Origin: Desulfovibrio sp. Marseille-P6017
GTDB lineage: Bacteria > Bacillota_A > Clostridia > Peptostreptococcales > Peptostreptococcaceae
Assembly (NCBI GenBank): GCA_900604495.1
Contig: UWOR01000004.1
Span: 62,001 to 126,000, forward strand
Length of the DNA: 64,000 bases
Direction: 5' to 3'
Position 1 is the stretch's first letter, and each line of letters begins with the position of its first letter. Under the pieces are notes generated by a model that saw only the letters and a list, made by a program, of their open reading frames with translations, did no database searches and was not told where the DNA came from. Both the position numbers and the translations under genes were made by a program. Shown piece by piece: positions 27,909-36,448 of the stretch.

Positions 27909-28283
27909 ATGTTAATTGGTATAATCGGATTTTTCGCTGGAATTATAGGTGGTATGGGTATGGGCGGTGGAACTATTTTAATACCTGCTTTAGTTTTATT
28001 TGCATCTATAAATCCCAAGATTGCACAAAGTGTTAATTTACTATCATCTATTCCTATGACTATTTTTGCTCTTATAATACATATAAAAAATAAAAAAGTT
28101 GAATTTAGTTTGGTGGCTCCTATAGCTGTTTTTGGAGTTATTGGTGCTGTATTTGGTTCCTTTTTAGCTAATTATCTAAGTTCTGAAATTCTAAGAAAAA
28201 TATTTGGTGGATTTTTGCTTTTAGTAGGAGCTTATGAAGTTTATAAAGGAATTAAAGAACCTAAAAAAGGTTGTAAAAAATAA
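27909..28283 (+). CDS. TauE/SafE (TSUP) half-permease, C-terminal half
   Basis: A 124-residue membrane protein beginning LIGIIGFFAGIIGGMGMGGG, the second TSUP repeat, with four helices and a basic tail. ATG 27909 follows the preceding stop by 1 nt and has AAGGATGG inside the previous gene, indicating coupling. The two halves probably assemble into one transporter. Confidence 0.8.
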   Translation: MLIGIIGFFAGIIGGMGMGGGTILIPALVLFASINPKIAQSVNLLSSIPMTIFALIIHIKNKKVEFSLVAPIAVFGVIGAVFGSFLANYLSSEILRKIFGGFLLLVGAYEVYKGIKEPKKGCKK

Positions 28284-28294
28284 GTTTAATAAAA

Positions 28295-28334
28295 CTAAAA
28301 GGTGTATAAATATAAGTTTATACACCTTTTATTA
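28295..28334. terminator. Bidirectional terminator between TSUP and MutS-like genes
   Basis: AAAAGGTGTATAAA / TTTATACACCTTTT, a perfect 14-bp stem with a 6-nt loop. Confidence 0.85.
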
Positions 28335-28348
28335 TAAAAATAATATAG

Positions 28349-29359
28349 TTACCATTTTCCTGTTGCTACAAACATCTCTGCTCTTTCCTTAGCTCGACTT
28401 ACTATATCCTCACTATATCCCATAAATCCTAATAACTTTATAGCATTCCTACTTTGAGCTCTTCCACTATATAACTTAGAATCAAATTTAATATCATTAT
28501 CAGTTATATTTTCTTCAAAATGATAATTATCAAACTTATCCTCTAATAAATAGGTAAGCTCTATATCATGAGTTGCCGCAAAACATGTACAGTTATTTTC
28601 ACTTAAACTACTAAGGACCTCACTTGAAGATGCTATACGCTCTATTGTATTAGTTCCTCTTAAAATCTCATCAACAAAACATAAGGTAGGTATATTATCA
28701 TCTATTGAATCTAAGATTCTTTTTAATGATTTTATTTCTACTATATAGTAACTCTCCTTACTTAATACATCATCCTTAAGTGCCATTGATGTATATACCT
28801 TAAAATAAGAACCATTATATTCTTTTGCACAACAAGTATTTATACTTTGAGCAAGAATTGCATTTATGGCTACTGATTTTATAAATGTTGATTTTCCAGA
28901 TGCATTTGACCCAGTTATCAATGCACTTTTTTCAAAACTTCCACTATTAGTTACAGGGTTTTGAATTAATGGATGATACATTTCTTTAAATTCTATATAG
29001 TTTTTTCTTTTAGTCAAGTTTGGTATTGTAAAATAATCTAAACTTTCTCTAAAAGATGCAACCCCAATTAATGCATCTATTGTACCTACATATTCAAATA
29101 TATTTTTAAGATACTCTCTATTCTTACCAATATTTTTCTTAACTTTTTCATAAGTTATAAGCTCTGATAAAAATAACATCTTAGTATATTCACTAAAAAC
29201 ATTTAATTCTGAAACTAAAGAATTTGGATCTGTTCCAATATTTTTTCTTCTTATTCTTTTAATCTTCTTTAAATCTTCGTTTATATTATTTAAATTTTCA
29301 TCTACAAATTTTATATTTAGATTTTTAATTTTTCTAGCAATATTAGAAACCTTTATCAA
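28349..29359 (-). CDS. MutS-like ATPase, C-terminal (domain V) piece
   Basis: A 336-residue protein with a MutS-family ATPase domain: Walker A ITGSNASGKSTF, Walker B TLCFVDEILRGTNT, and CFAATHDIELT as the H-motif. The helical core region precedes it. The N-terminal membrane piece of the same family is the gene at 29356-30027, overlapping by 4 nt (TTGA); together they total 559 residues, near the length of the single-chain clostridial MutS-related membrane ATPases. The start is TTG 29359 with AGAAGG 9 nt upstream. This may be a natural two-chain arrangement or a recent 1-nt frameshift. These proteins are not the mismatch-repair MutS1; role unknown. Confidence 0.8.
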   Translation of the reverse strand: MIKVSNIARKIKNLNIKFVDENLNNINEDLKKIKRIRRKNIGTDPNSLVSELNVFSEYTKMLFLSELITYEKVKKNIGKNREYLKNIFEYVGTIDALIGVASFRESLDYFTIPNLTKRKNYIEFKEMYHPLIQNPVTNSGSFEKSALITGSNASGKSTFIKSVAINAILAQSINTCCAKEYNGSYFKVYTSMALKDDVLSKESYYIVEIKSLKRILDSIDDNIPTLCFVDEILRGTNTIERIASSSEVLSSLSENNCTCFAATHDIELTYLLEDKFDNYHFEENITDNDIKFDSKLYSGRAQSRNAIKLLGFMGYSEDIVSRAKERAEMFVATGKW

Positions 29360-30027
29360 ATATGTAAACCTTCTGTATTATAATTTTTTCTACCTTCATT
29401 AATTGAAATATAAATATTTAAACAAATAAATCCTATTGTTAAGAAGATAAAATAAGGATTAATAATTATTAAAATCAAACTAGCAAAGGGTAACTTTCCT
29501 AATAATTGATATCTTAATAATTTATTCTTGTTATCATATCCATTATTGAATAAACAATTAGAAGTGTATAACTCTTTACTGTATCCTAATTTTGATAATG
29601 TATATTGAATATTAAATCTATTATCTGGATTATTTACAAAGTATGATATTAATATTTCTCTCTTATTTAAAATTTCTTCATTATGAATTGAACTTCTTAA
29701 TATGTCATAAAGAACTTCTTCTCCAGCAGTACTTTGTGTATTATTTATTTTTTTAAATACATCATTCATATTAAGATCATTCCATGTTATATCATCAATT
29801 GTGTTATAATCTTTACTTTCTATATTATCATTAACTTTATTCTTGTGATAACTTGATACACTTTCAAATTTCAAATCAACTTCATCTATATCTATTTTTT
29901 TACCGTAATTTTCAATTATTTTCTTTTTTATTTTTTTATTTTTCCTTACGCTATTATATAGTGATATTAAAAATCCAATAAAGAACACACATGTTAAGCC
30001 AATTAAGACTTCTATAATTTCTTTCAT
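29356..30027 (-). CDS. MutS-related protein, N-terminal membrane piece
   Basis: A 223-residue protein with an N-terminal membrane helix (IIEVLIGLTCVFFIGFLISLY), a soluble stretch containing DVFKKINNTQSTAGEEVLYDIL (the start of the MutS core, where the T-GE-LY pattern is conserved) and two further hydrophobic segments near the C-terminus. It ends at TGA, immediately overlapping the ATPase half. See the downstream gene for the frameshift question. It follows the XRE/TPR gene by 12 nt. Confidence 0.7.
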   Translation of the reverse strand: MKEIIEVLIGLTCVFFIGFLISLYNSVRKNKKIKKKIIENYGKKIDIDEVDLKFESVSSYHKNKVNDNIESKDYNTIDDITWNDLNMNDVFKKINNTQSTAGEEVLYDILRSSIHNEEILNKREILISYFVNNPDNRFNIQYTLSKLGYSKELYTSNCLFNNGYDNKNKLLRYQLLGKLPFASLILIIINPYFIFLTIGFICLNIYISINEGRKNYNTEGLHI

Positions 30028-30039
30028 TTATTTCCCCTT

Positions 30040-31101
30040 TTATTTACCAAATTCGTCTATCTTACTTAGTATTTCTTTGTACTTATCTTCATTTCTTATA
30101 AAATCATATATACTTTCATCTAAAAGTTTTTTTAGATTTAAAACTATATACTCTTTTGAATGTACTCCCTCAAATAATTTTACTCCATCAAATAAAATAT
30201 GATTATCTAAATTATAATCCCCTCCTGCACTTTCTATTATGTTTTCAATAGCTTCTAATGTCTTTTCCATGTTCTTATCTTTAGCATGTATATGAGAAGC
30301 TGTCATATTATTACCTATTCCACATATATCATCTAAACCAAAAACTTTTATAACTTTATCTTGTATGTCTAAAATTTCTTTTGCTTTAGATATATCTTCT
30401 TTTAAGTATATAGTTGTGTAATAATTTAAACAAGTTAATACACTATTTACTCTTTTATACGTTAAATTCTTTAAAATTTCTTTTGCATCATCTACTCTAT
30501 CTTGATTAATGTATAGTCCAATTAGCATATCATCTCTATCCATACTTACTTTAGGTAAACTTAATATTACTTCTTCAGCTTTTTCAAATTCATTTTTCAT
30601 TGTATATAGTGAACTTAAAATATATTTAGATGTTTCGATAATTTCTAATTCTTCACTTTGAGATGATACTTCTAACAATTCTATCGCTCTATTTAACATA
30701 TTTTCAGCTTCATCTTCACTAGATGCACTAGGTATAGACATCATATATAAAGAACCTGCTCTAAATTTTAAAAACATACTGTTTGGATATTGTCTTATAT
30801 AAGATTCACAAACTTTCATTGCATTCTCAGGACTATTTTTTTCAAATAAACTTGCACATTCTTTCATTATATTCATAACTTCTTCATTAGAGATTTCAAT
30901 TTCATAACTTAAAAGTTTATCTATTGTAGTATTAAAGTATCTAGCAATAGAAGGAAGTATAGTTATATCTGGATAGGAATTTTTACTTTCCCATTTAGAA
31001 ACTGCCGCAACTGAAACACCTACAGCTTTTGCTAATACTTCTTGTGTGACTCCTCTTTCTTTTCTTAATTTATATATAACCTCACCAATAGATAATTCCA
31101 T
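30040..31101 (-). CDS. XRE-family regulator with TPR-like helical repeats
   Basis: A 353-residue protein. Residues 1-60 form an HTH (LRKERGVTQEVLAKAVGVSV, AAVSKWESKNSYPDI), followed by helical repeats (for example FEKAEEVILSLPKV, RVDDAKEILKNL, and DISKAKEILDIQDKVIKVF). This is the layout of peptide-sensing or multi-TPR regulators in Firmicutes. It begins the run with the MutS-like genes and may regulate them. No peptide pheromone gene is seen adjacent. Confidence 0.8.
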   Translation of the reverse strand: MELSIGEVIYKLRKERGVTQEVLAKAVGVSVAAVSKWESKNSYPDITILPSIARYFNTTIDKLLSYEIEISNEEVMNIMKECASLFEKNSPENAMKVCESYIRQYPNSMFLKFRAGSLYMMSIPSASSEDEAENMLNRAIELLEVSSQSEELEIIETSKYILSSLYTMKNEFEKAEEVILSLPKVSMDRDDMLIGLYINQDRVDDAKEILKNLTYKRVNSVLTCLNYYTTIYLKEDISKAKEILDIQDKVIKVFGLDDICGIGNNMTASHIHAKDKNMEKTLEAIENIIESAGGDYNLDNHILFDGVKLFEGVHSKEYIVLNLKKLLDESIYDFIRNEDKYKEILSKIDEFGK

Positions 31102-31262
31102 AAATTTCTCCTTTTTAATATCTTAAATATATTTCTTTGCTTGTATTTAAATTATACATTTATAAAATTCCTCTAACAATGGAGGCTAAGTTAATAAATA
31201 GTTTATTTTTGTTAACTCTTATTCAAGCTTAGATAAATTTATGTAAATATTCTTTTATAAAC

Positions 31263-31291
31263 TTGATTTTTAAGTACTTTAATCATATAAT
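31263..31291 (+). promoter_or_regulatory. Predicted promoter of the nagR-nagA-nagB unit
   Basis: TTGATT (31263-31268), 17 nt, TATAAT (31286-31291), immediately upstream of the two operator palindromes. Confidence 0.65.
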
Positions 31292-31304
31292 TAAATTATA
31301 AAAT

Positions 31305-31330
31305 TGGTATATACCATTTGGTATATACCA
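31305..31330. promoter_or_regulatory. Tandem GntR/NagR operators
   Basis: Two perfect copies of the palindrome TGGTATATACCA (31305-31316 and 31319-31330), centres 14 bp apart, between the promoter and the regulator's ATG. The sequence resembles dre-type sites bound by NagR/YvoA regulators. GlcN-6-P or GlcNAc-6-P would be the expected inducer. Confidence 0.8.
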
Positions 31331-31344
31331 TAAAGGTGGTAAAT

Positions 31345-32082
31345 ATGAAATTAGTAGATAAAAACGCACAAATACCTCTATATATTCAGTTATCAGAAAT
31401 AATAAAGGAAATGATTAATAATAAAGAACTGCAAGAAGGACATTACTTAATGTCTGAAAGGGATATTTGCAAAATTCAAGATATAAGCAGAATGACTGTT
31501 AATAAAGCAATTATGCATTTAGTAAACGAAGGAATTTTAGAAAGACGCCAAGGCAAAGGCACCTTTGTTTCTTATAAGAAGCAAAAGCTTACTTATGAAA
31601 GAATGCAAGGTTTTACAGAAATAGCAAAGTATAATAATCTTAATGTAAGAAATGAAATTTTAAAATTTGAATTATCAAAACCTAGCAATAAAGTTAATGA
31701 ATACTTAAAGCTAAAAGATGATAACCTTTTAGTTTTTCAAATAGAGAGAATCAGATTTGTTGATGATGAGCCTACTATACTTGAAAAAATATATATTCCA
31801 AAGTATATGTGTCCAGGCTTAAGTAAGTCTCTTGTAGAGGAAAATTCTTTATATAAACTATATAGAGAAAAGTACATGCATAAAACTCAACAAGCTAGAC
31901 AGGTAATAAATCCTATTATGTTAAATAAATCTGAATCAAAGCTTTTAAATGTAGACTTATCCACTCTTGGATTAAAAATTGACAGGGTTGTTTTTACTGA
32001 TAAAGATGAGGTTCTAGAATATACTAGTTCTTTATTTATAACAAGTAAGCATCAATACGAAATTATACTTAATGAATATTAA
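31345..32082 (+). CDS. nagR: GntR-family regulator, NagR/YvoA-like (HutC subfamily)
   Basis: A 245-residue regulator with an N-terminal winged helix (PLYIQLSEIIKEMI, RDICKIQDISRMTVNKAIMHL, RRQGKGTFVS) and a C-terminal UTRA effector domain (ERIRFVDDEPTILEKIYIP). I start at ATG 31345 behind AAAGGTGG; the frame is open back to a TTG at 31318, but that lies inside the operator. Directly upstream of nagA and nagB, it should sense an amino-sugar phosphate and repress this unit through the tandem TGGTATATACCA sites. Confidence 0.85.
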   Translation: MKLVDKNAQIPLYIQLSEIIKEMINNKELQEGHYLMSERDICKIQDISRMTVNKAIMHLVNEGILERRQGKGTFVSYKKQKLTYERMQGFTEIAKYNNLNVRNEILKFELSKPSNKVNEYLKLKDDNLLVFQIERIRFVDDEPTILEKIYIPKYMCPGLSKSLVEENSLYKLYREKYMHKTQQARQVINPIMLNKSESKLLNVDLSTLGLKIDRVVFTDKDEVLEYTSSLFITSKHQYEIILNEY

Positions 32083-32099
32083 AAATTAGGGGGAATATT

Positions 32100-33239
32100 A
32101 TGAAAGCAATCATTAATGGAAAAATAATAACAAAAGATAAAGTTATAGAAGACAAAATACTTTTATTTGATGAAAAAATAGTAGATTTTTGTGATGAAGT
32201 TGATAAAGATATAGAAATTATAGATGCAAATGGTCTTTATGTTTCTCCTGGTCTTATAGATATTCATATTCATGGTAGCAATAATTTCGATACTATGGAT
32301 AAAGATGATAGGGCTGTTCAAATTATAGGAGAAAGTATAAAGAAAACAGGAGTTACTTCATTTTTACCAACTACCATGACTATGGATAAAGATGATATTT
32401 ATAGTGCTTTAGATAACATAAGAAAACTTATGAATAGAAAATATAATGGTGCTCAGGTAGTTGGTGCCCATCTTGAAGGACCTTTTATAAATAATAAATA
32501 TAAAGGCGCTCAAAATAATAAATATATTCAATCTCCAAGTTTCTCTTTTATAGAAAATTATACAGATGTTATTAAGGTAATTTCTTATTCACCTGAAATA
32601 GATTTAGATTTTAATTTTACAAAAGAAGTTAAAGAGAAAACGGATATTGTTTTATCTCTAGCTCACACTAATGCAACTTATAATGAAGCTAAATCTTCTA
32701 TATCTCATGGTGCCTCTAATATAACTCATTTATTTAATGCTATGACTCCTTTAAATCATAGAGAGATGGGTGTAGTTGGAGCAGCTCTTACGACTGATGT
32801 TTACTGTGAGATGATTTGTGACAATATACATGTTAATCCTGATTTATATCAATTTGTTATTGATAATAAAGGAAAAGATAAATTAGTTTTAGTTACAGAT
32901 TCTATGAGAGCTGGATGTATGGCAGATGGTAAGTATGATTTAGGTGGCCAAGATGTTTTTGTAAAAGATAATGCAGCAAGACTTGCTTCTGGTAATTTAG
33001 CAGGAAGTGTCTTAACTTTGAATAAAGGTGTTTATAACTTTATGAAGAATACAGATATATCTATATATGAAGCAATTAATCTAGCTTCTCTTAATCCTGC
33101 TAAATCAATAAATATTGATGATAAAAAAGGAAGCTTAGAAATAAATAAAGATGCTGATATAGCTCTATTTGATGAAGAAATGAATTGCTATATGAGCATT
33201 TCACAAGGGGAAATAATTTTTAATAATTTAAATCAATAA
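32100..33239 (+). CDS. nagA: N-acetylglucosamine-6-phosphate deacetylase
   Basis: A 379-residue amidohydrolase. Motifs include PGLIDIHIHGS (metal-binding HxH), HLEGPFINNKYKGAQ, LAHTNATYNEA, ITHLFNAMTPLNHREMG and LVTDSMRAG with the catalytic Asp. It removes acetate from GlcNAc-6-P to yield GlcN-6-P. It follows the regulator by 17 nt and precedes nagB. Confidence 0.96.
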   Translation: MKAIINGKIITKDKVIEDKILLFDEKIVDFCDEVDKDIEIIDANGLYVSPGLIDIHIHGSNNFDTMDKDDRAVQIIGESIKKTGVTSFLPTTMTMDKDDIYSALDNIRKLMNRKYNGAQVVGAHLEGPFINNKYKGAQNNKYIQSPSFSFIENYTDVIKVISYSPEIDLDFNFTKEVKEKTDIVLSLAHTNATYNEAKSSISHGASNITHLFNAMTPLNHREMGVVGAALTTDVYCEMICDNIHVNPDLYQFVIDNKGKDKLVLVTDSMRAGCMADGKYDLGGQDVFVKDNAARLASGNLAGSVLTLNKGVYNFMKNTDISIYEAINLASLNPAKSINIDDKKGSLEINKDADIALFDEEMNCYMSISQGEIIFNNLNQ

Positions 33240-33278
33240 ATATATTTATAAATTATCAAAATTGGGAGGTATTTTAAT

Positions 33279-34049
33279 ATGAGAATAATAGTTTGTGAAA
33301 ATTATGAATCATTAAGCAAAAAAGCAGCACAAATAGTAGGGAGTCAAATTATATTAAAACCTAATTCTATACTAGGTCTTGCTACAGGTAGTACTCCTGT
33401 GGGTATGTATAAAAACTTAATAAAAATGTACGAAGAAGGTTTAATAGATTTTGCAAAAGTAAAAACTTTCAACTTAGATGAATATTATAAACTTCCGGTT
33501 GATAATATTCAAAGCTACCATTATTTTATGGATGAAAACTTTTTTAACCATGTAAATATACCTAGAGAAAATATTCATATACCAGATGGACTTGCAAGTG
33601 ATATTGAAAATGAATGTATCTCTTATGATGAAAGTATAAATAATAGTGGTGGTATTGATATACAAGTTTTAGGTATAGGAAACAATGCTCATATAGGATT
33701 TAATGAGCCTACTATAAACTTTAATAAAGGTACTCATGTTGTAACTTTAGATGAGTCTACAAGAGAAGCTAATGCTAGATTTTTTAATAGCTTAGACGAA
33801 GTTCCTACAAAAGCTGTTACTATGGGAATAGGTTCTATATTTAAAAGTAAAAAGATATTACTTTTAGCTAGTGGAAAAAATAAAGCAAAGGCTATATATG
33901 ATACTGTTCATGGTCAAGTAACTCCACAAGTTCCTTCTTCTATATTACTACTTCATCATGATGTTATAATGATACTTGATAAAGAAGCTTCTAGTCTTTT
34001 AAATGAAGATGACTATGAGTCTGTTAATGATTATGAAAAAGTAAAATAA
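33279..34049 (+). CDS. nagB: Glucosamine-6-phosphate deaminase
   Basis: A 256-residue isomerase-deaminase with LGLATGSTPVGMYK (phosphate loop), FNLDEYYKLP, LGIGNNAHIGFNEP and the conserved MGIGSIFKSKKILLLASG. It converts GlcN-6-P to fructose-6-P and ammonia, the last step joining both the GlcNAc and sialic acid routes to glycolysis. GGGAGG precedes ATG. Confidence 0.96.
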   Translation: MRIIVCENYESLSKKAAQIVGSQIILKPNSILGLATGSTPVGMYKNLIKMYEEGLIDFAKVKTFNLDEYYKLPVDNIQSYHYFMDENFFNHVNIPRENIHIPDGLASDIENECISYDESINNSGGIDIQVLGIGNNAHIGFNEPTINFNKGTHVVTLDESTREANARFFNSLDEVPTKAVTMGIGSIFKSKKILLLASGKNKAKAIYDTVHGQVTPQVPSSILLLHHDVIMILDKEASSLLNEDDYESVNDYEKVK

Positions 34050-34077
34050 TAAAAATTAAATAATTTTATCATATAAG

Positions 34078-34131
34078 AAATAACTGTACCTAAGAATTTA
34101 AACTATCTTAATTCTAAGTATAGTTATTTTT
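34078..34131 (+). terminator. Terminator after nagB
   Basis: Imperfect stem AATAACTGTACCTAAGAATT with AATTCTAAGTATAGTTATT and an 11-nt loop, then TTTT. It is closely similar in sequence to the hairpin at 34344-34400. Confidence 0.75.
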
Positions 34132-34343
34132 AATTCATTATTTAAGTATATTTATATTTCACGTTAACTATACTTATACTTCATATGATCACAGAATATA
34201 AACTAGGCACTTCTTATTAAGACCATCCAATATATTATCACTATATTCCAAAATGAATTATATATTTACTTTCTATTTTTGACTTATTAACTAAATAAAT
34301 TAAATCATTATATTCTAACATCCTTTACTTAACTTTATAGCAT
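34132..34343. other. Gene-free AT-rich gap between two related hairpins
   Basis: About 210 bp with no convincing ORF or promoter, bounded by two terminator hairpins of nearly the same sequence. Confidence 0.5.
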
Positions 34344-34400
34344 AAAAATAACTATACCTTAGAATTTATTATATTTTAAATTCTAAAATATAGTTATTTA
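34344..34400 (-). terminator. Terminator after the 35-aa gene (sister of the nagB terminator)
   Basis: AATAACTATACCTTAGAATT pairs with AATTCTAAAATATAGTTATT. On minus it ends TTATTTTTATG. It lies 32 nt past the stop of the small gene at 34432. Confidence 0.7.
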
Positions 34401-34431
34401 TTAAAATCTAATTTTAAATTATTATATCAAA

Positions 34432-34539
34432 TTAACATTGTCTCTTAAAAAATCTTGAAACTTTTTGAACATCATCACCTGCAAATAAAGTTAAAACAAA
34501 ATCTGCAATAATTACAAATGTATCTAATGCAATGTCCAT
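34432..34539 (-). CDS. Small amphipathic peptide, 35 aa, unknown
   Basis: ATG 34539 has AAAGGTGG 9 nt upstream. The peptide is MDIALDTFVIIADFVLTLFA then GDDVQKVSRFFKRQC. It has a hydrophobic helix (residues 1-20) carrying Asp at 2, 6 and 13, and a cationic tail ending in Cys. It has its own terminator. It lies downstream of the RpiR regulator gene on the same strand, separated by a hairpin. I do not recognise it; the composition resembles small membrane-active or modulin-like peptides, but that is only an analogy. Confidence 0.55.
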   Translation of the reverse strand: MDIALDTFVIIADFVLTLFAGDDVQKVSRFFKRQC

Positions 34540-34624
34540 AAAAATTCACCACCTTTAATTTGATATATTAAAATTATAATTCAAATTTTAATATATATAC
34601 TTATAAATCTATATTTATACTAAA

Positions 34625-35440
34625 TTATTCATAAAGAGCATGAAGAGTGTTACTATGAAGCTCCTCTTTTCTAAGCCTATCACTTTGAAGGAAGTGAGCA
34701 TAAAAAATATCAACTATAACTAAAACTGGAAACTGAGGTGAAATAGCCTTTCCATTCTCTAAATGTTCCTTAACTGCAACATATAATATTTCATCACAAT
34801 ATTTATCCATTTCTTCATCTTGCTTTGAAGTTATTAAAACTATACTAGAACCTCTTCTATGTGCTTCTTTTAAAGAGTTAATAACCTCTTTCGTATTACC
34901 ACTAATACTAATTCCTATTACTAAACACTCATTATCCATTAAAACAGAATTCATCTTCATTATATGACTATCTGATATGGCTTCTACATTTACCCCTAAT
35001 CTCATAAGTCTTAACTTCATCTCTTGTGCAACAAGACCCGAACTACCTCGACCATAAATATATATCCTTTTCTTATTAGAAATCATATCTACAATTCTTT
35101 GCATCTGTTTTTCATCTATTAACGTGTAACTTTTATTTAAAAGCTCTTCATAAGTATTTAAAACTTGTTTAGTGTAACTAGTAGTTATATTAGGAGTACT
35201 TTTCTCAAAACTTTGCTTATATACAAAAATAAATTCTCTATATCCATCAAATCCACACTTTTTTGCAAACCTAGATATAGATGCTTCTGATACAAACAAC
35301 TTCTTGGATAAATTTTTTGATGAAACATCAACCTCTTCAGTATTTCGTATAAAAAAATCTGCAATAGTCTTTTCAGATGGCGTAAAGCTATCATATAATG
35401 ATTCTACATGAGGTATTATGCTTTTTTGATACTCCTTCAT
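34625..35440 (-). CDS. RpiR/MurR-family regulator with SIS domain (NanR-like)
   Basis: A 271-residue protein with an N-terminal RpiR HTH (TPSEKTIADFFIRNTEEVDV, LFVSEASISRFAKKCGFDGY) and a C-terminal SIS domain (IYIYGRGSSGLVAQEMKLRL, VIGISISGNTKEVINSLKEA). SIS domains in this family bind sugar phosphates; for a nan operon the expected ligand is ManNAc-6-P or GlcNAc-6-P. It is the last gene of the sialic acid operon. A candidate operator is at 40257-40268. Confidence 0.88.
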   Translation of the reverse strand: MKEYQKSIIPHVESLYDSFTPSEKTIADFFIRNTEEVDVSSKNLSKKLFVSEASISRFAKKCGFDGYREFIFVYKQSFEKSTPNITTSYTKQVLNTYEELLNKSYTLIDEKQMQRIVDMISNKKRIYIYGRGSSGLVAQEMKLRLMRLGVNVEAISDSHIMKMNSVLMDNECLVIGISISGNTKEVINSLKEAHRRGSSIVLITSKQDEEMDKYCDEILYVAVKEHLENGKAISPQFPVLVIVDIFYAHFLQSDRLRKEELHSNTLHALYE

Positions 35441-35457
35441 AAATGATTTCCTCTCCT

Positions 35458-36372
35458 TTAGTAAGATACTACATCTTTAACTTTTCTTTTTTGCATATTT
35501 ATAAAATTAAAATAAGCACCTAACATACCCGCTTTATTTTGATTTACAGCAAACTCTAATTTCGTTTTCTTTGCTATAAAAGGAATTAAATTTCTATCTA
35601 TACTATCTCTTATTTTATCATATAAATATTCTTTTTGCCCCATTATTCCTCCACCAAGTACTACTACTTCTGGATTTATTATATAACAAATATTAGCTAT
35701 TCCTTGTCCTAATACTTCAATCATCTCATCTATAGCGTTTATACAGTCTAAATCTCCTTCTTTTGCTTTTTCAAAAATATACTTGCCATTAATAGTTTCA
35801 TGACTTACATTTTTTAATTCAGCTACTTTTTTCACTAAAACACTACTTGCACCTAGTTCTTGGAATGTAGATCCCATCATATTCATATATCCTACTTCTC
35901 CACCACTACCAAATGCTCCATGATAAACTTCATTATTAATTATAATTGCTCCACCTATTCCAGTTCCAATGGTTAAGCATACACTTATTTTACTTCCCTT
36001 TGCTCCTCCTGCAAAATGTTCTGCAAGAGCTGCACAGTTTACATCATTTTCTACCTCACATTTTATATTAAACTTATTCTCTATAGTTTCTTTAATCTTC
36101 ATTCCTGTATAGTTAGGAATTATAGGTGAAGCATAAATAATTTCTCCTTTTTCACAATCAACCATTCCTGCTGTAGATATACAAACTCCATCTATATCAT
36201 CATAAAAACTATTGTATTTATTTACAATTTCTATAATTTTATTTAGTATATTTTGCCCTCCCTTTTGAGCTTCTGTATTCATTTCATCTGTAGTTACAAA
36301 ATTTAAATCTTCATTTAATAATCCATATTTTATTGAAGTGCCACCTACATCTATGCATATATACTTTTTCAT
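35458..36372 (-). CDS. nanK: ROK-family sugar kinase, probable N-acetylmannosamine kinase
   Basis: A 304-residue ROK protein beginning KKYICIDVGGTSIKYGLL (phosphate loop), with NDVNCAALAEHFAGGAKGS, TIGTGIGGAIIINNEVYHGAFGSGG and PEVVVLGGGIMGQKE. The canonical ROK zinc motif (CxCGxxGCxE) is replaced by an unusual EVGYMNMMGSTF stretch, as seen in clostridial NanK-like ROK proteins. ATG 36372 has AAGGAGT 6 nt upstream; the frame continues to 36426 without a site. The nan operon context points to ManNAc phosphorylation. Confidence 0.8.
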   Translation of the reverse strand: MKKYICIDVGGTSIKYGLLNEDLNFVTTDEMNTEAQKGGQNILNKIIEIVNKYNSFYDDIDGVCISTAGMVDCEKGEIIYASPIIPNYTGMKIKETIENKFNIKCEVENDVNCAALAEHFAGGAKGSKISVCLTIGTGIGGAIIINNEVYHGAFGSGGEVGYMNMMGSTFQELGASSVLVKKVAELKNVSHETINGKYIFEKAKEGDLDCINAIDEMIEVLGQGIANICYIINPEVVVLGGGIMGQKEYLYDKIRDSIDRNLIPFIAKKTKLEFAVNQNKAGMLGAYFNFINMQKRKVKDVVSY

Positions 36373-36448
36373 AAGATACTCCTTTTTCATATATGATTTT
36401 AGGGAGTGCATCAAAACTTTATGCACTCCCTTTTTATACTCATTTTAT

